From assembly GCA_963971535.1 (NCBI GenBank), contig OZ020587.1:156816377-156880376 (forward strand): a stretch of 64,000 nucleotides of DNA, read 5' to 3'. The notes under the pieces are model-generated. The model saw only the letters and a list, made by a program, of their open reading frames with translations, searched no databases and had not been told where the DNA came from. This DNA is from Notolepis coatsorum. Its lineage: Eukaryota > Chordata > Actinopteri > Aulopiformes > Paralepididae. Below are positions 1-13,900 of this stretch, piece by piece. How positions within the stretch are numbered: position 1 is the stretch's first letter; each line of letters begins with the position of its first letter. Both the position numbers and the translations under genes were made by a program.

Positions 1-57
1 GAACCCTGCATATATCGGTATCGGAAATTAAGAGTTGGACAATATCGAACATCCCTA
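1..57 (-). mobile_element. Terminal fragment of a hAT-like MITE
   Basis: The first 57 bases are the reverse complement of the left end of the element at 47095-48090: both share the CGATAT/CCGATA-rich subterminal sequence and the terminus ending CATCCCTA. The sequence GTGTTAAT directly follows the end and recurs a few bases further on. The other end lies outside the window. Confidence 0.7.
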
Positions 58-534
58 GTGTTAATGCTATACAGTGTTAATGCTCTGCCAGGATCTATCA
101 GTGTGTCTGTGTCATCAAGAGATAGACCACCGCAGCAACACTTCCGGGATATTTTCAGCTCATGGGAGAGAGAGCACGGGGGGATAAAATGTATGAATGT
201 TGGTGAGAGCCTTGACGTAAGTGGTTGTAGCTACGGCTGTGGGGGTGCTGGAGACATGATCCAATATACTGTTGTTTATATACGCCTTGAGTCTCCTGAA
301 CACGGAGAGACCAATCCCAATTATTAAAAGTGGTCTATAAATAAATAAAATAATGCAGGACCTCTTTAGGGGGGTCTTTATTCGGCGTGCAACGAACTGG
401 ACATGCAATTGGAGCGGCACACACACACCGGGATACAAACACACACACGCATTGTCTTTCCTCAGTCGTCAATGCGATTGAGTCTCTGCGCTTGACCCAT
501 CCCGTCGCCCTTCCCCCCATGGGCAGCCGGGAGC
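58..534. other. Non-coding, low-copy repeat-like sequence
   Basis: No convincing gene. Bases 80-125 (CTCTGCCAGGATCTATCA... through the TCATCAAGAGATAGA motif) match 26418-26466, so this part is a dispersed or segmentally duplicated sequence. Bases 420-450 are a short AC-rich stretch. Short open frames here have no recognisable domain. Confidence 0.5.
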
Positions 535-800
535 AGATAGGGCGTCAACGTGCCCCGGGGACCAATCCAAGTGCTCCTGTCCATCTTCGTCAAGGACACC
601 ACAGCGTTAGCGATCTGTTGAGCAGGTTTTTCCATTGGGTTTATCTTATCTGGGGGAAACCCTTGCGAGCACGGGGAGAACATGCAAACTCCACACAGAA
701 AGGCCTGGGAGATCCCCCACCTGGGTACCTGGCATCATGGAAACCTGGTCCCCAAGCGGGAATCGAACCCTGGACTTTCTTGCTGTGAGGCGACAGTGTT
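535..800 (-). mobile_element. DANA/Mermaid-like tRNA-derived SINE, body (split; head at 20135-20172)
   Basis: Read on the minus strand this carries a B-box-like GGTTCGATTCCCG (around 760-772) followed by the sequence family GAGTTTGCATGTTCTCCCCG that is characteristic of fish DANA/Mermaid SINEs. The A-box part of the tRNA head is not here. It lies at 20135-20172, on the other side of the LINE that split the SINE. A second, headless copy on the plus strand is at 59648-59900. Confidence 0.7.
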
Positions 801-1070
801 TTTTTTTTTTTTATCTTTTTATTATAAAAATAATCAGTTTACATTTTATGCATTTTCTATATATATATACACACTATATTATTTAAATGTATTACTCACA
901 TTTCCCAGGCATAGCCCACCCCCTTCTTTTGCGCTTCCCTAAATCAACCAAAAAAAACAGAACAAGCCACAAAGAAAACAGTGTTATATATACTTATTTC
1001 CTATACAACAAATCAAGCATAACCAAAAAAAAACTCCCCTATCCCACCCAAACAAACCCACAAAAAAAAC

Positions 1071-4000
1071 CTATCCAAAACCAAACTCTACTTTACCTTT
1101 TCCAAACTTAACACATTTACCACTGTCAATGAACCATCTCTTAAATATCTCCTTACTCAGCAATTTCTCTGTCAACATAACATCCCTTTTCATTAAATTC
1201 AAAAAGATTGGCCATACTTCCACCTTTCTCTGCTCAGAAAAAGCAATTCGCCTTCTCAAGACAACCGCATACCTGGCATGACTCAATACATAATTGATGA
1301 GATTTCTCTCCTCCTTCTTTCCATCTAATGCACCAAACAAAAAATATCTCTTCCAATCTGTATATTTGATTATTCCCCAGCTCGCCCTCATGCCCTCTTT
1401 CAGCTCTGCATGGAAGCCCTGCAGGCCTTCACACTCAATGAACATGTGCATAAAACTTTCATCTTTTAATTTGCACACATCACATGTTCTACTTATCTGT
1501 GTATCTATATGATGTAACACTGTTTTTGTATAGACCCTATTCTGTCTTACCATGAAATCATTATGATCACATTCGATATTATTAAACTTTATATTCACAT
1601 TTTCCCATATTGATCCTCCCACCAACCCCGGAAACACTTTCTCCCACACCTGTTCCGATGCTGGCACCCTTCTTTCTTTTGTTACAAAAAATCTATAAAT
1701 ATCTTTACTCCTCACATTTCCCAAACCCTTCTGCTCATCCCCCTTTCCTACCCTTAATTCTGGAAGACTACAGCTCCTATTCCCTACACACTCTCTCTCT
1801 ATTATCTCTCTCCATTCCTTCGGCAATCCAGTTTAAATTTTTTCAAAATTTGACACGACAGTTGCAAACCGATATTCATCATCTACCTCGATTACATTGT
1901 CATAAATGGCCTGCACCGGGAGAAAACCTGGCACATACTCATATACAAAATCTTTTATCTGTGTCATCCCTGCTCTCAGGAAGATTTTACTATATAATAC
2001 ATTGTTATTGTGGCATATCCTGGGGTTCAGGAATACTGGCTGATTTAAAACCATATCCAGTCCCACACAATCATATACAATGTTAGGCAGGTACTCTGCC
2101 CATGCCTGTAGTACCTCCCTATACATCTCCGGTATATTTTCCGTCATTAAAGGCTTAAAACCCATAAATAAGCTATTGTCACCACACCTACCTACCTTCT
2201 CTAGGCTCTCTTTAAAGAAAACCTTCCATCCGTATTTGGTCTCATCGTAAATATATTTCTGTACACATTTCAATCTTACAGTTTTCTTCCTTACCTTTAT
2301 GTCTATTAAATTCAAACCACCCTCATTACACTTACCTATTAAGACTTTGTGGGCGATTTTTGGTGACTTCCCCCACCACAGAAAATCCGCCACAACCCTA
2401 TTAATCTCATTTTCTATTGCCTCTGGCATATCCAAGGCACCTAACACATATGTCAGTTTAGACATCAATAAGCTATTTATCACCACAACCTTACCCTTCA
2501 ATTTTAGTGTGCGTTGTTTCCAAAATTGGAGCACCTGTTTAATCTTATTAATTATACCTACCCACGTTAAATCCCTCTCCTCTTTCTCCTCTATCCCTAT
2601 CCACACACCCAATATCTTTATGTGCCCCTCTGCTTTTTTCAGCGGAACCACACAATCACTCATTTTTACTTTACCTACACACAATAACTCAGTCTTATCA
2701 ACATTAATTTTGGCTCCAGATGCCTTACCATATACCTCTAAGCACTCCATAATTCTATTTATGCTCTCCATGTCTCTCACCGTTAAGGTAGTGTCGTCCG
2801 CATATTGGTGGATCAAACTCTGCTCCCCGTAGGGTATTCCTATTCCAATTATTTCCTTTTTACTTTTTATGTATGTGGCCATAGGCTCTGCGGAAATCGC
2901 ATAGAGCAAAGCTGAAAGAGGACACCCTTGCCTAACAGACCGCTCCACCCTAAACACATCTGTAATACACCCGTTACATTTCACACAGCTTTTTGCATCT
3001 TTATACAAAACACGGACCCAGTTGACCATCCTCTCCCCAAAACCAAAAACCTCCATGACCCTGATTAGGAAAAAATGCTCAACCCGGTCAAAAGCCTTGT
3101 TAAAGTCCACACTGAGTACTGCACAATCATCATTATTATAATTTACATAATTTACTACATCCTTAATCGTTCTTACAGTTTCTGTGATGTCCCTACCCGG
3201 AACACTGTAGGCCTGGGTTGGCGCCACTATGCTCCCAATTACTTTCTTGACCCTGTTGGCCAGAATTTTGGTAAGCACCTTATAATCAGAATTCAACAAA
3301 CTTATAGGCCTATATCCTTCTAACTTTGTTTTACACCCTTTGTTTTTAAATAAAATTGTCAAGACACCAGTGGTCATTGCTTCATTACATTCACCATTCT
3401 TCTCTATTTCTCTGTACACTTTCAACAAAATAGGTGCTAGCAGACCAACAAAAGCCCTGTAAAATTCTCCTGACAAACCATCAAGCCCAGGACTTTTGTT
3501 AGTCTGCAAGCCCTGAATCGCTTCCCTCACTTCTTTTTCAGTGATTTCACCATCACACATCACTCTATCCCATTCATCTAATCTCATTTTCACAGTTTCC
3601 AGTACATTGTTTACACTTTCAAAATCCACTCCTTCACTCTTATACAATTTTTTATAAAAAGATTCCACTGTATCCAATATTCCAACTAAGTCATTCACTT
3701 TTTCCCCTTTTTCGTTTTCTAGCTCTCTTATGTATGTCCTTCTCTGTTTACTTTTTTCTAGGCCTAGAAAAAACGAGGTGCTCCTTTCTCCTTCAAGGGC
3801 ATATTTCGCCTTGCTCCTCATTATTGCTCCCATGCACTTTCTTCTTTCATTCTCTGCCCACTTTGCCTCTAGCTCTGTATACTTCTCTGCACTGTGTTCT
3901 GGATTTTCTTTAAATTTTTCCTCTTCTTCCGCTAGCAACCCTTTTAATTCCCATTCTTCTCTTTTGTTCTTATAATTTCTGGCCTTTGTATATCTTATAC

Positions 4001-4874
4001 TTATCTTTTTTACATTAATTTTAACTTGTTCCCACCACATACCCACATTTTCATTAAACATTGGGTTTTCCATTTCAGCTTTCACATACCCATATATCTT
4101 TTTTTGATATTTCTCCTCACTCAGTACACTTGTATTTAAACACCACACACCCCCACCTCTCCCTTGTATTTCTATTCCTAAATCAAAACACACAGCCGCA
4201 TGGTCACTCAAAAAATTAAACTTCTGTTCTATATTATTAATGTAATTCCGTATTTCCCGTTTAACCAGACATAGATCAATCCGGCTTTGCCTTAAGCAGC
4301 CCGCCACTACTTGTTTCCTTGTAAACCCTCTTTTCCCAGAATTCTCCTCTGTCCACATATCCACTAGATCCACACCAGACATTATTTCTGTTAGTGTATT
4401 TCTAGCTGTGTCACACTTGAAAATCTTGCTCGTAGTATCTAACCTACTTCGCAAAGTGTTAAAGTCACCGACAAACAAACAATTCCCCTTCATGTGCACC
4501 TTTAGCCCTTCAAAAAAAAACGTCCTAATTTTCTCTACATTGGGCGCATATATATTCCCTAATCTAAACAAAACTCCCTGATGTTCAAATTCTAATATAA
4601 TCACCCTCCCTTCTGCGTCCTCATATATTACCTTTATATTTTCCACTACGTCTTTTTTAAATAATACTGCTACACCACATGATCGCTCTGTACCATGATT
4701 TACATATAATACATCAGTCCATTTTCTTTTCACATCATTCATTATATTTTCCGTCCACCACGTTTCCTGCAGCATCACTCTATCTGTATTAAAAGTCGAT
4801 ATCACCTGCTCAATTTTAGTTTTGTTCCTCAATCCATTCACATTAAGCGATGTTACAGTGATGGCAGCGCACAT
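1071..4874 (-). pseudogene. LINE ORF2: endonuclease, reverse transcriptase and C-terminal Cys motif, one in-frame stop
   Basis: The likely start is the Met of MCAAITVTSLNVNGLRN (codon at 4872-4874). The frame is also open to an upstream Met at 4907. The N-terminal third is an APE-type endonuclease: NVNGLR, LQETWW, NIYAPN, VGDFN and SDHAAVCFD are visible. The RT follows with RPISLLNSDYK, VDFNKAFDRVEH, RQGCPLSALLY and the catalytic HQYADDTT near residue 690. The frame hits TAA at 1833-1835 and then continues in the same frame to 1071, with the Cys-rich C-terminal motif CDVCKLKDESFMHMFIEC near residue 1125. One nonsense mutation therefore divides an otherwise open protein of about 1,265 residues. 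The enzyme would nick target DNA and reverse-transcribe its own RNA, but this copy cannot make the full protein. Confidence 0.9.
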
Positions 4875-4999
4875 GACGAAAAAAAAATTGATTATCCTAT
4901 ATATCATACCTTATCATACCTTCTGAATACACCTCCCTTTAGCACCTCTCTCCTCTCTTGATTTTCTTTTCAGTAGGTTGATAGCAGATGGGCTCAGGG

Positions 5000-5384
5000 A
5001 CTGCGGTCAAGTGAGCCGTCTTTTGCTTTTGCGTGGTCAAGTGAGCCGCTCTTGTTTTTCGAGTGCGCGATTAGTTCCAGGTTTACGGTAATGCATTAAA
5101 ACAAGCCTGGGACGCTGTTGTAATGAACCGACGTGACTTTTGAACACAGTCTCACAAGTAGATCTTACAGAAATACTTAATATGACATTGAATGCGCATC
5201 GAATCAATAGGACGTTTAGTCTAATCAATAGGACGTTTCGTATGTGCAGTATTATTGAACATCGAATCAATAGGACGCGCAGTATATTCGATCACTAAAC
5301 TAAAGCTACAGACAATTCCACAGAGGAACACTTCCGGTGAGGATTTCAAAGTAAAGGATGGCATGTGGTTCATTTCTATTATTT
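5000..5384 (+). repeat. Left terminal inverted repeat of the foldback element
   Basis: This sequence matches the reverse complement of 16736-17133 almost base for base. Two features could be protein-binding iterons. GGTCAAGTGAGCCG occurs twice within the first 55 bases. AATCAATAGGACG occurs three times between about 5200 and 5278. There is no coding potential beyond a short chance frame. Confidence 0.8.
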
Positions 5385-8300
5385 CATAAGTAGTTTATTA
5401 CACTGCCATGTTTGTACTTAATACTTCTCAAGACTACTTGCACAAATAATATTAACTACTTTTACTGTGTACTTTGAGTAATTTGAGTTTCAAAGTCCTT
5501 TTTATAGAACAATGAGTATTTTCGACTAACTTTGATGTTGGATAAAAACTATTCTTCCCATAAGCACTTTATGAAACTGCCATGGTTGTACTTAGTACCT
5601 CTTAGACTACCTGTACAAATTATATGAAATATTTTTACTGTGTACTTTTTGAGTAATTTGAGTTTCAAAGTCCCCAGAATCAGCATTTTCGACTAACTTT
5701 GATGTGGGATAAAAAAAGATTTTCCCATAAGCACTTTATGAAACTGCCATGGTTGTACTTAGTACCTCTTAGACTACCTGTACAAATTATATGAAATATT
5801 TTTACTGTGTACTTTTTGAGTAATTTCAGTTTCAAAGTCCCCAGAATCAGCATTTTCGACTAACTTTGATGTGGGATAAAAAAAGATTTTCCCATAAGCA
5901 CCTTATGAAACTGCCATGGTTGTACTTAGTACCTCTTAGACTACTTGTACAAATTATATGAAATATTTTTACTGTGTACTTTTTGAGTAATTTCAGTTTT
6001 AAAGTCCCCAGAATCAGCATTTTCGACTAACTTTGATGTGGGATAAAAAAAGATTTTCCCATAAGCACTTGATGAAACTGCCATGGTTGTACTTAGTACC
6101 TATTAGACTACCTGTACAAATTATATGAAATATTTTTACTGTGTACTTTTTGAGTAATTTGAGTTTCAAAGTCCCCAGAATCAGCATTTTCGACTAACTT
6201 TGATGTGGGATAAAAAAAGATTTTCCCATAAGCACCTTATGAAACTGCCATGGTTGTACTTAGTACCTCTTAGACTACCTGTACAAATTATATGAAATAT
6301 TTTTACTGTGTACTTTTTGAGTAATTTCAGTTTTAAAGTCCTCAGAATCAGCATTTTCGACTAACTTTGATGTGGGATAAAAAAAGATTTTCCCATAAGC
6401 ACTTGATGAAACTGCCATGGTTGTACTTAGTACCTCTTAGACTACCTGTACAAATTATATGAAATATTTTTACTGTGTACTTTTTGAGTAATTTCAGTTT
6501 CAAAGTCCCCAGAATCAGCATTTTCGACTAACTTTGATGTGGGATAAAAAAAGATTTTCCCATAAGCACCTTATGAAACTGCCATGGTTGTACTTAGTAC
6601 CTCTTAGACTACGTGTACAAATTATATGAAATATTATTACTGTGTACTTTTTGAGTAATTTGAGTTTCAAAGTCCCCAGAATCAGCATTTTCGACTAACT
6701 TTGATGTGGGATAAAAAAAGATTTTCCCATAAGCACCTTATGAAACTGCCATGGTTGTACTTAGTACCTCTTAGACTACCTGTACAAATTATATGAAATA
6801 TTTTTACTGTGTACTTTTTGAGTAATTTGAGTTTCAAAGTCCTCAGAATCAGCATTTTCGACTAACTTTGATGTTGGATAAAAACAATTCTTCCCATAAG
6901 CACTTTATGAAACTGCCATGGTTGTACTTAGTACCTCTTAGACTACCTGTACAAATTATATGAAATATTTTTACTGTGTACTTTTTGAGTAATTTCAGTT
7001 TCAAAGTCCCCAGAATCAGCATTTTCGACTAACTTTGATGTGGGATAAAAAAAGATTTTCCCATAAGCACCTTATGAAACTGCCATGGTTGTACTTAGTA
7101 CCTCTTAGACTACTTGTACAAATTATATGAAATATTTTTACTGTGTACTTTTTGAGTAATTTCAGTTTTAAAGTCCCCAGAATCAGCATTTTCGACTAAC
7201 TTTGATGTGGGATAAAAAAAGATTTTCCCATAAGCACTTGATGAAACTGCCATGGTTGTACTTAGTACCTCTTAGACTACCTGTACAAATTATATGAAAT
7301 ATTTTTACTGTGTACTTTTTGAGTAATTTCAGTTTCAAAGTCCCCAGAATCAGCATTTTCGACTAACTTTGATGTGGGATAAAAAAAGATTTCCCATAAG
7401 CACCTTATGAAACTGCCATGGTTGTACTTAGTACCTCTTAGACTACCTGTACAAATTATATGAAATATTTTTACTGTGTACTTTTTGAGTAATTTGAGTT
7501 TCAAAGTCCCCAGAATCAGCATTTTCGACTAACTTTGATGTGGGATAAAAAAAGATTTTCCCATAAGCACCTTATGAAACTGCCATGGTTGTACTTAGTA
7601 CCTCTTAGACTACCTGTACAAATTATATGAAATATTTTTACTGTGTACTTTTTGAGTAATTTGAGTTTCAAAGTCCCCAGAATCAGCATTTTCGACTAAC
7701 TTTGATGTGGGATAAAAAAAGATTTTCCCATAAGCACCTTATGAAACTGCCATGGTTGTACTTAGTACCTCTTAGACTACTTGTACAAATTATATGAAAT
7801 ATTTTTACTGTGTACTTTTTGAGTAATTTCAGTTTTAAAGTCCCCAGAATCAGCATTTTCGACTAACTTTGATGTGGGATAAAAAAAGATTTTCCCCATA
7901 AGCACTTGATGAAACTGCCATGGTTGTACTTAGTACCTCTTAGACTACCTGTACAAATTATATGAAATATTTTTACTGTGTACTTTTTGAGTAATTTCAG
8001 TTTCAAAGTCCCCAGAATCAGCATTTTCGACTAACTTTGATGTGGGATAAAAAAAGATTTTCCCATAAGCACCTTATGAAACTGCCATGGTTGTACTTAG
8101 TACCTCTTAGACTACCTGTACAAATTATATGAAATACTTTTACTGTGTACTTTTTGAGTAATTTGAGTTTCAAAGTCCCCAGAATCAGCATTTTCGACTA
8201 ACTTTGATGTGGGATAAAAAAAGATTTTCCCATAAGCACCTTATGAAACTGCCATGGTTGTACTTAGTACCTCTTAGACTACCTGTACAAATTATATGAA

Positions 8301-9429
8301 ATATTTTTACTGTGTACTTTTTGAGTAATTTGAGTTTCAAAGTCCCCAGAATCAGCATTTTCGACTAACTTTGATGTGGGATAAAAAAAGATTTTCCCAT
8401 AAGCACCTTATGAAACTGCCATGGTTGTACTTAGTACCTCTTAGACTACCTGTACAAATTATATGAAATATTTTTACTGTGTACTTTTTGAGTAATTTCA
8501 GTTTCAAAGTCCCCAGAATCAGCATTTTCGACTAACTTTGATGTGGGATAAAAAAAGATTTTCCCATAAGCACCTTATGAAACTGCCATGGTTGTACTTA
8601 GTACCTCTTAGACTACGTGTACAAATTATATGAAATATTTTTACTGTGTACTTTTTGAGTAATTTGAGTTTCAAAGTCCCCAGAATCAGCATTTTCTACT
8701 AACTTTGATGTGGGATAAAAAAAGATTTTCCCATAAGCACCTTATGAAACTGCCATGGTTGTACTTAGTACCTCTTAGACTACGTGTACAAATTATATGA
8801 AATATTTTTACTGTGTACTTTTTGAGTAATTTGAGTTTCAAAGTCCCCAGAATCAGCATTTTCTACTAACTTTGATGTGGGATAAAAAAAGATTTCCCCA
8901 TAAGCACCTTATGAAACTGCCATGGTTGTACTTAGTACCTCTTAGACTACTTGTACAAATTATATGAAATATTTTTACTGTGTACTTTTTGAGTAATTTC
9001 AGTTTCAAAGTCCCCAGAATCAGCATTTTCGACTAACTTTGATGTGGGATAAAAAAAGATTTTCCCATAAGCACCTTATGAAACTGCCATGGTTGTACTT
9101 AGTACCTCTTAGACTACCTGTACAAATTATATGAAATATTTTTACTGTGTACTTTTTGAGTAATTTCAGTTTCAAAGTCCCCAGAATCAGCATTTTCGAC
9201 TAACTTTGATGTGGGATAAAAAAAGATTTTCCCATAAGCACCTTATGAAACTGCCATGGTTGTACTTAGTACCTCTTAGACTACTTGTACAAATTATATG
9301 AAATATTTTTACTGTGTACTTTTTGAGTAATTTCAGTTTTAAAGTCCCCAGAATCAGCATTTTCGACTAACTTTGATGTGGGATAAAAAAAGATTTTCCC
9401 ATAAGCACTTGATGAAACTGCCATGGTTG

Positions 9430-10585
9430 AATGAATGAATGAATGAAAACTTTATTTAACAGATTGCAGAATGGGTACAATACAGTACGGCTCAATACAT
9501 ACAATTGTTAAGGGGATGCAGACCTGAGAAAGACGTTTGTCTTGTTTCCATCAGGGTCCCCCATTTTCAATTCATATAGACATATATGACATACATGACA
9601 TACAGATAGTCAGTACTGCTACATCTATACATTTATGACATACCAGATTTGCAAATACAGTACTGTTTGTGATACAGAAGGAGTCAAGAAAAGGGAGTAT
9701 ATACATTTGACGTAGAAACTGTACATTGGAGGAGGTTGGGTGGGGGGGGTTGGGTACATTGGGATATTGACAACCATACTGGGTAATTTACATTGGAGGT
9801 GGTTGGGGGGGGGGGGGGGCGGGGGGGGGGGGGGGGGGGCGGGGGGCACACTGTATAAACAAGTAACACTGTACATTGAGGGGGGGGGGGAGGAGACACT
9901 GTACAAACAAACACAATTGTACATTGAACTATTGACAAAACCATACTAGGTAAATGACTGTACATTGGAGGGGGTTGGGTTAGGATATTTACAGGGGCCA
10001 GTGTTGAATTGCAGTCTCCCGTAGGTGTCCCTTGAGAGAGGTTTTGAAAGTGGGTAGTGATCCACATTCCTTTACAGCTTTGGGTAGGGCGTTCCACATT
10101 GATGTGGCATAATTGCGAAACGTGTTTAGTCCCTTATTTGAGCCGAATCTGGGTTTAACATGATTTGTGGAGCTCCCTCTGGTGTTGTGATCGTGGTATT
10201 CACTGACCTTTGGGAAGTATTTTGACATGTACATGGGTACCTTGGTCGTGTAGTGTATCTTGTAGACCAGGCCCATTGCAAGTTGTTGTACTCTGTCGTC
10301 TACTCTAAGCCATCCTAGGTTGTCGAAGTGGGCAGGGGTGAGGTGGGTTCTAGGAGTAAGGTCAAGCAGTAGTCTGACCAGTTTGTTTTGAGATGTTTGT
10401 AATTTTGTTTTTAGCGCCTTTGAGGTGCTTTGGTACCATGAGGTGCAAGCATAGTCGTAGTACCCCTGAATGAGTGCTCCTGCCAGAGTCTTCAGGGTGT
10501 TCTTGTTTACCAGAGAGGAGATCCGGTACAAGAATCGAGTTCGTTGGTTGACTTTTTTTATTACATTGGATGCCATTTTGTCACA
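9430..10585 (-). mobile_element. 5'-truncated L2-like LINE inserted in the left arm
   Basis: It is flanked by GGTTG at 9425-9429 and 10586-10590, a 5-bp duplication of array sequence. The minus-strand 3' end is a short (ATTC)n tail, seen as GAATGAATGAATG at 9430, as in L2-type elements. The 3' UTR (9430-9988) contains G-rich imperfect repeats around ACATTGGAGG and a near pure G run at 9785-9846. The coding end is annotated separately. Confidence 0.85.
9989..10576 (-). pseudogene. Reverse transcriptase C-terminus of the L2-like LINE
   Basis: About 195 residues of the post-catalytic thumb/C-terminal region remain: AGALIQGYYDYACTSWY, KLQTSQNKLVRLLL, a HNTRGSS motif and the terminal W-N-x-L-P-K then F-K-T-S-L-K pattern. 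The catalytic palm and the endonuclease were lost by 5' truncation. It is the same family as the fragment at 53944-55128, which shares the YDYAC, LQTSQNKL and RTHL blocks. Confidence 0.85.
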
Positions 10586-10908
10586 GGTTGTACTTAGTAC
10601 CTCTTAGACTACCTGTACAAATTATATGAAATATTTTTACTGTGTACTTTTTGAGTAATTTGAGTTTCAAAGTCCCCAGAATCAGCATTTTCGACTAACT
10701 TTGATGTGGGATAAAAAAAGATTTTCCCATAAGCACCTTATGAAACTGCCATGGTTGTACTTAGTACCTCTTAGACTACCTGTACAAATTATATGAAATA
10801 TTTTTACTGTGTACTTTGAGTAATTTCAGTTTTAAAGTCCTCAGAATCAGCATTTTCGACTAACTTTGATGTGGGATAAAAAAAGATTTTCCCATAAGCA
10901 CTTGATGA

Positions 10909-13900
10909 AGAATTGTTTTTATCCAACATCAAAGTTAGTCGAAAATGCTGATTCTGAGGACTTTGAAACTCAAATTACTCAAAAAGTACACAGTAAAAAT
11001 ATTTCATATAATTTGTACAAGTAGTCTAAGAGGTACTAAGTACAACCATGGCAGTTTCATAAAGTGCTTATGGGAAAATCTTTTTTTATCCCACATCAAA
11101 GTTAGTCGAAAATGCTGATTCTGAGGACTTTAAAACTGAAATTACTCAAAACGTACACAGTAAAAATATTTCATATAATTTGTACAAGTAGTCTAAGAGG
11201 TACTAAGTACAACCATGGCAGTTTCATAAGGTGCTTATGGGAAAATCTTTTTTTATCCCACATCAAAGTTAGTAGAAAATGCTGATTCTGGGGACTTTGA
11301 AACTCAAATTACTCAAAAAGTACACAGTAAAAATATTTCATATAATTTGTACACGTAGTCTAAGAGGTACTAAGTACAACCATGGCAGTTTCATAAGGTG
11401 CTTATGGGAAAATCTTTTTTTATCCCACATCAAAGTTAGCCGAAAATGCTGATTCTGGGGACTTTGAAACTGAAATTACTCAAAAAGTACACAGTAAAAA
11501 TATTTCATATAATTTGTACAGGTAGTCTAAGAGGTACTAAGTACAACCATGGCAGTTTCATAAGGTGCTTATGGGAAAATCTTTTTTTATCCCACATCAA
11601 AGTTAGTCGAAAATGCTGATTCTGGGGACTTTGAAACTGAAATTACTCAAAAAGTACACAGTAAAAATATTTCATATAATTTGTACAAGTAGTCTAAGAG
11701 GTACTAAGTACAACCATGGCAGTTTCATAAGGTGCTTATGGGAAAATCTTTTTTTATCCCACATCAAAGTTAGTAGAAAATGCTGATTCTGGGGACTTTG
11801 AAACTCAAATTACTCAAAAAGTACACAGTAAAAATATTTCATATAATTTGTACACGTAGTCTAAGAGGTACTAAGTACAACCATGGCAGTTTCATAAGGT
11901 GCTTATGGGAAAATCTTTTTTTTATCCCACATCAAAGTTAGTCGAAAATGCTGATTCTGGGGACTTTGAAACTGAAATTACTCAAAAAGTACACAGTAAA
12001 AATATTTCATATAATTTGTACAGGTAGTCTAAGAGGTACTAAGTACAACCATGGCAGTTTCATAAGGTGCTTATGGGAAAATCTTTTTTTATCCCACATC
12101 AAAGTTAGTCGAAAATGCTGATTCTGGGGACTTTGAAACTGAAATTACTCAAAAAGTACACAGTAAAAATATTTCATATAATTTGTACAAGTAGTCTAAG
12201 AGGTACTAAGTACAACCATGGCAGTTTCATAAGGTGCTTATGGGAAAATCTTTTTTTATCCCACATCAAAGTTAGTAGAAAATGCTGATTCTGGGGACTT
12301 TGAAACTCAAATTACTCAAAAAGTACACAGTAAAAATATTTCATATAATTTGTACACGTAGTCTAAGAGGTACTAAGTACAACCATGGCAGTTTCATAAG
12401 GTGCTTATGGGAAAATCTTTTTTTATCCCACATCAAAGTTAGTCGAAAATGCTGATTCTGGGGACTTTGAAACTCAAATTACTCAAAAAGTACACAGTAA
12501 TAACATTTCATATAATTTGTACACGTAGTCTAAGAGGTACTAAGTACAACCATGGCAGTTTCATAAGGTGCTTATGGGAAAATCTTTTTTTATCCCACAT
12601 CAAAGTTAGTCGAAAATGCTGATTCTGGGGACTTTGAAACTGAAATTACTCAAAAAGTACACAGTAAAAATATTTCATATAATTTGTACAGGTAGTCTAA
12701 GAGGTACTAAGTACAACCATGGCAGTTTCATCAAGTGCTTATGGGAAAATCTTTTTTTATCCCACATCAAAGTTAGTCGAAAATGCTGATTCTGAGGACT
12801 TTAAAACTGAAATTACTCAAAAAGTACACAGTAAAAATATTTCATATAATTTGTACAAGTAGTCTAAGAGGTACTAAGTACAACCATGGCAGTTTCATAA
12901 GGTGCTTATGGGAAAATCTTTTTTTATCCCACATCAAAGTTAGTCGAAAATGCTGATTCTGGGGACTTTGAAACTGAAATTACTCAAAAAGTACACAGTA
13001 AAAATATTTCATATAATTTGTACACGTAGTCTAAGAGGTACTAAGTACAACCATGGCAGTTTCATAAGGTGCTTATGGGAAAATCTTTTTTTATCCCACA
13101 TCAAAGTTAGTCGAAAATGCTGATTCTGGGGACTTTGAAACTCAAATTACTCAAAAAGTACACAGTAATAATATTTCATATAATTTGTACACGTAGTCTA
13201 AGAGGTACTAAGTACAACCATGGCAGTTTCATAAGGTGCTTATGGGAAAATCTTTTTTTATCCCACATCAAAGTTAGTCGAAAATGCTGATTCTGGGGAC
13301 TTTGAAACTGAAATTACTCAAAAAGTACACAGTAAAAATATTTCATATAATTTGTACAAGTAGTCTAAGAGGTACTAAGTACAACCATGGCAGTTTCATA
13401 AGGTGCTTATGGGAAAATCTTTTTTTATCCCACATCAAAGTTAGTAGAAAATGCTGATTCTGGGGACTTTGAAACTCAAATTACTCAAAAAGTACACAGT
13501 AAAAATATTTCATATAATTTGTACACGTAGTCTAAGAGGTACTAAGTACAACCATGGCAGTTTCATAAGGTGCTTATGGGAAAATCTTTTTTTATCCCAC
13601 ATCAAAGTTAGTCGAAAATGCTGATTCTGGGGACTTTGAAACTGAAATTACTCAAAAAGTACACAGTAAAAATATTTCATATAATTTGTACAGGTAGTCT
13701 AAGAGGTACTAAGTACAACCATGGCAGTTTCATAAGGTGCTTATGGGAAAATCTTTTTTTATCCCACATCAAAGTTAGTCGAAAATGCTGATTCTGGGGA
13801 CTTTGAAACTGAAATTACTCAAAAAGTACACAGTAAAAATATTTCATATAATTTGTACAAGTAGTCTAAGAGGTACTAAGTACAACCATGGCAGTTTCAT

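Larger units (their letters stand above)
5385..10908 (+). repeat. Left arm: about 26 tandem copies of a 167-bp unit (interrupted at 9430-10585)
   Basis: The unit recurs every 167 bp; for example the CCATGGTTG landmark is at about 5580, 5747 and 5914. Copies differ by scattered substitutions. The outermost unit (5385-5550) is the most diverged. The unit is AT-rich with GATGTGGGATAAAAAAAG and CCATGGTTGTACTTAGTACC as fixed landmarks. No open frame of note. Confidence 0.95.
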
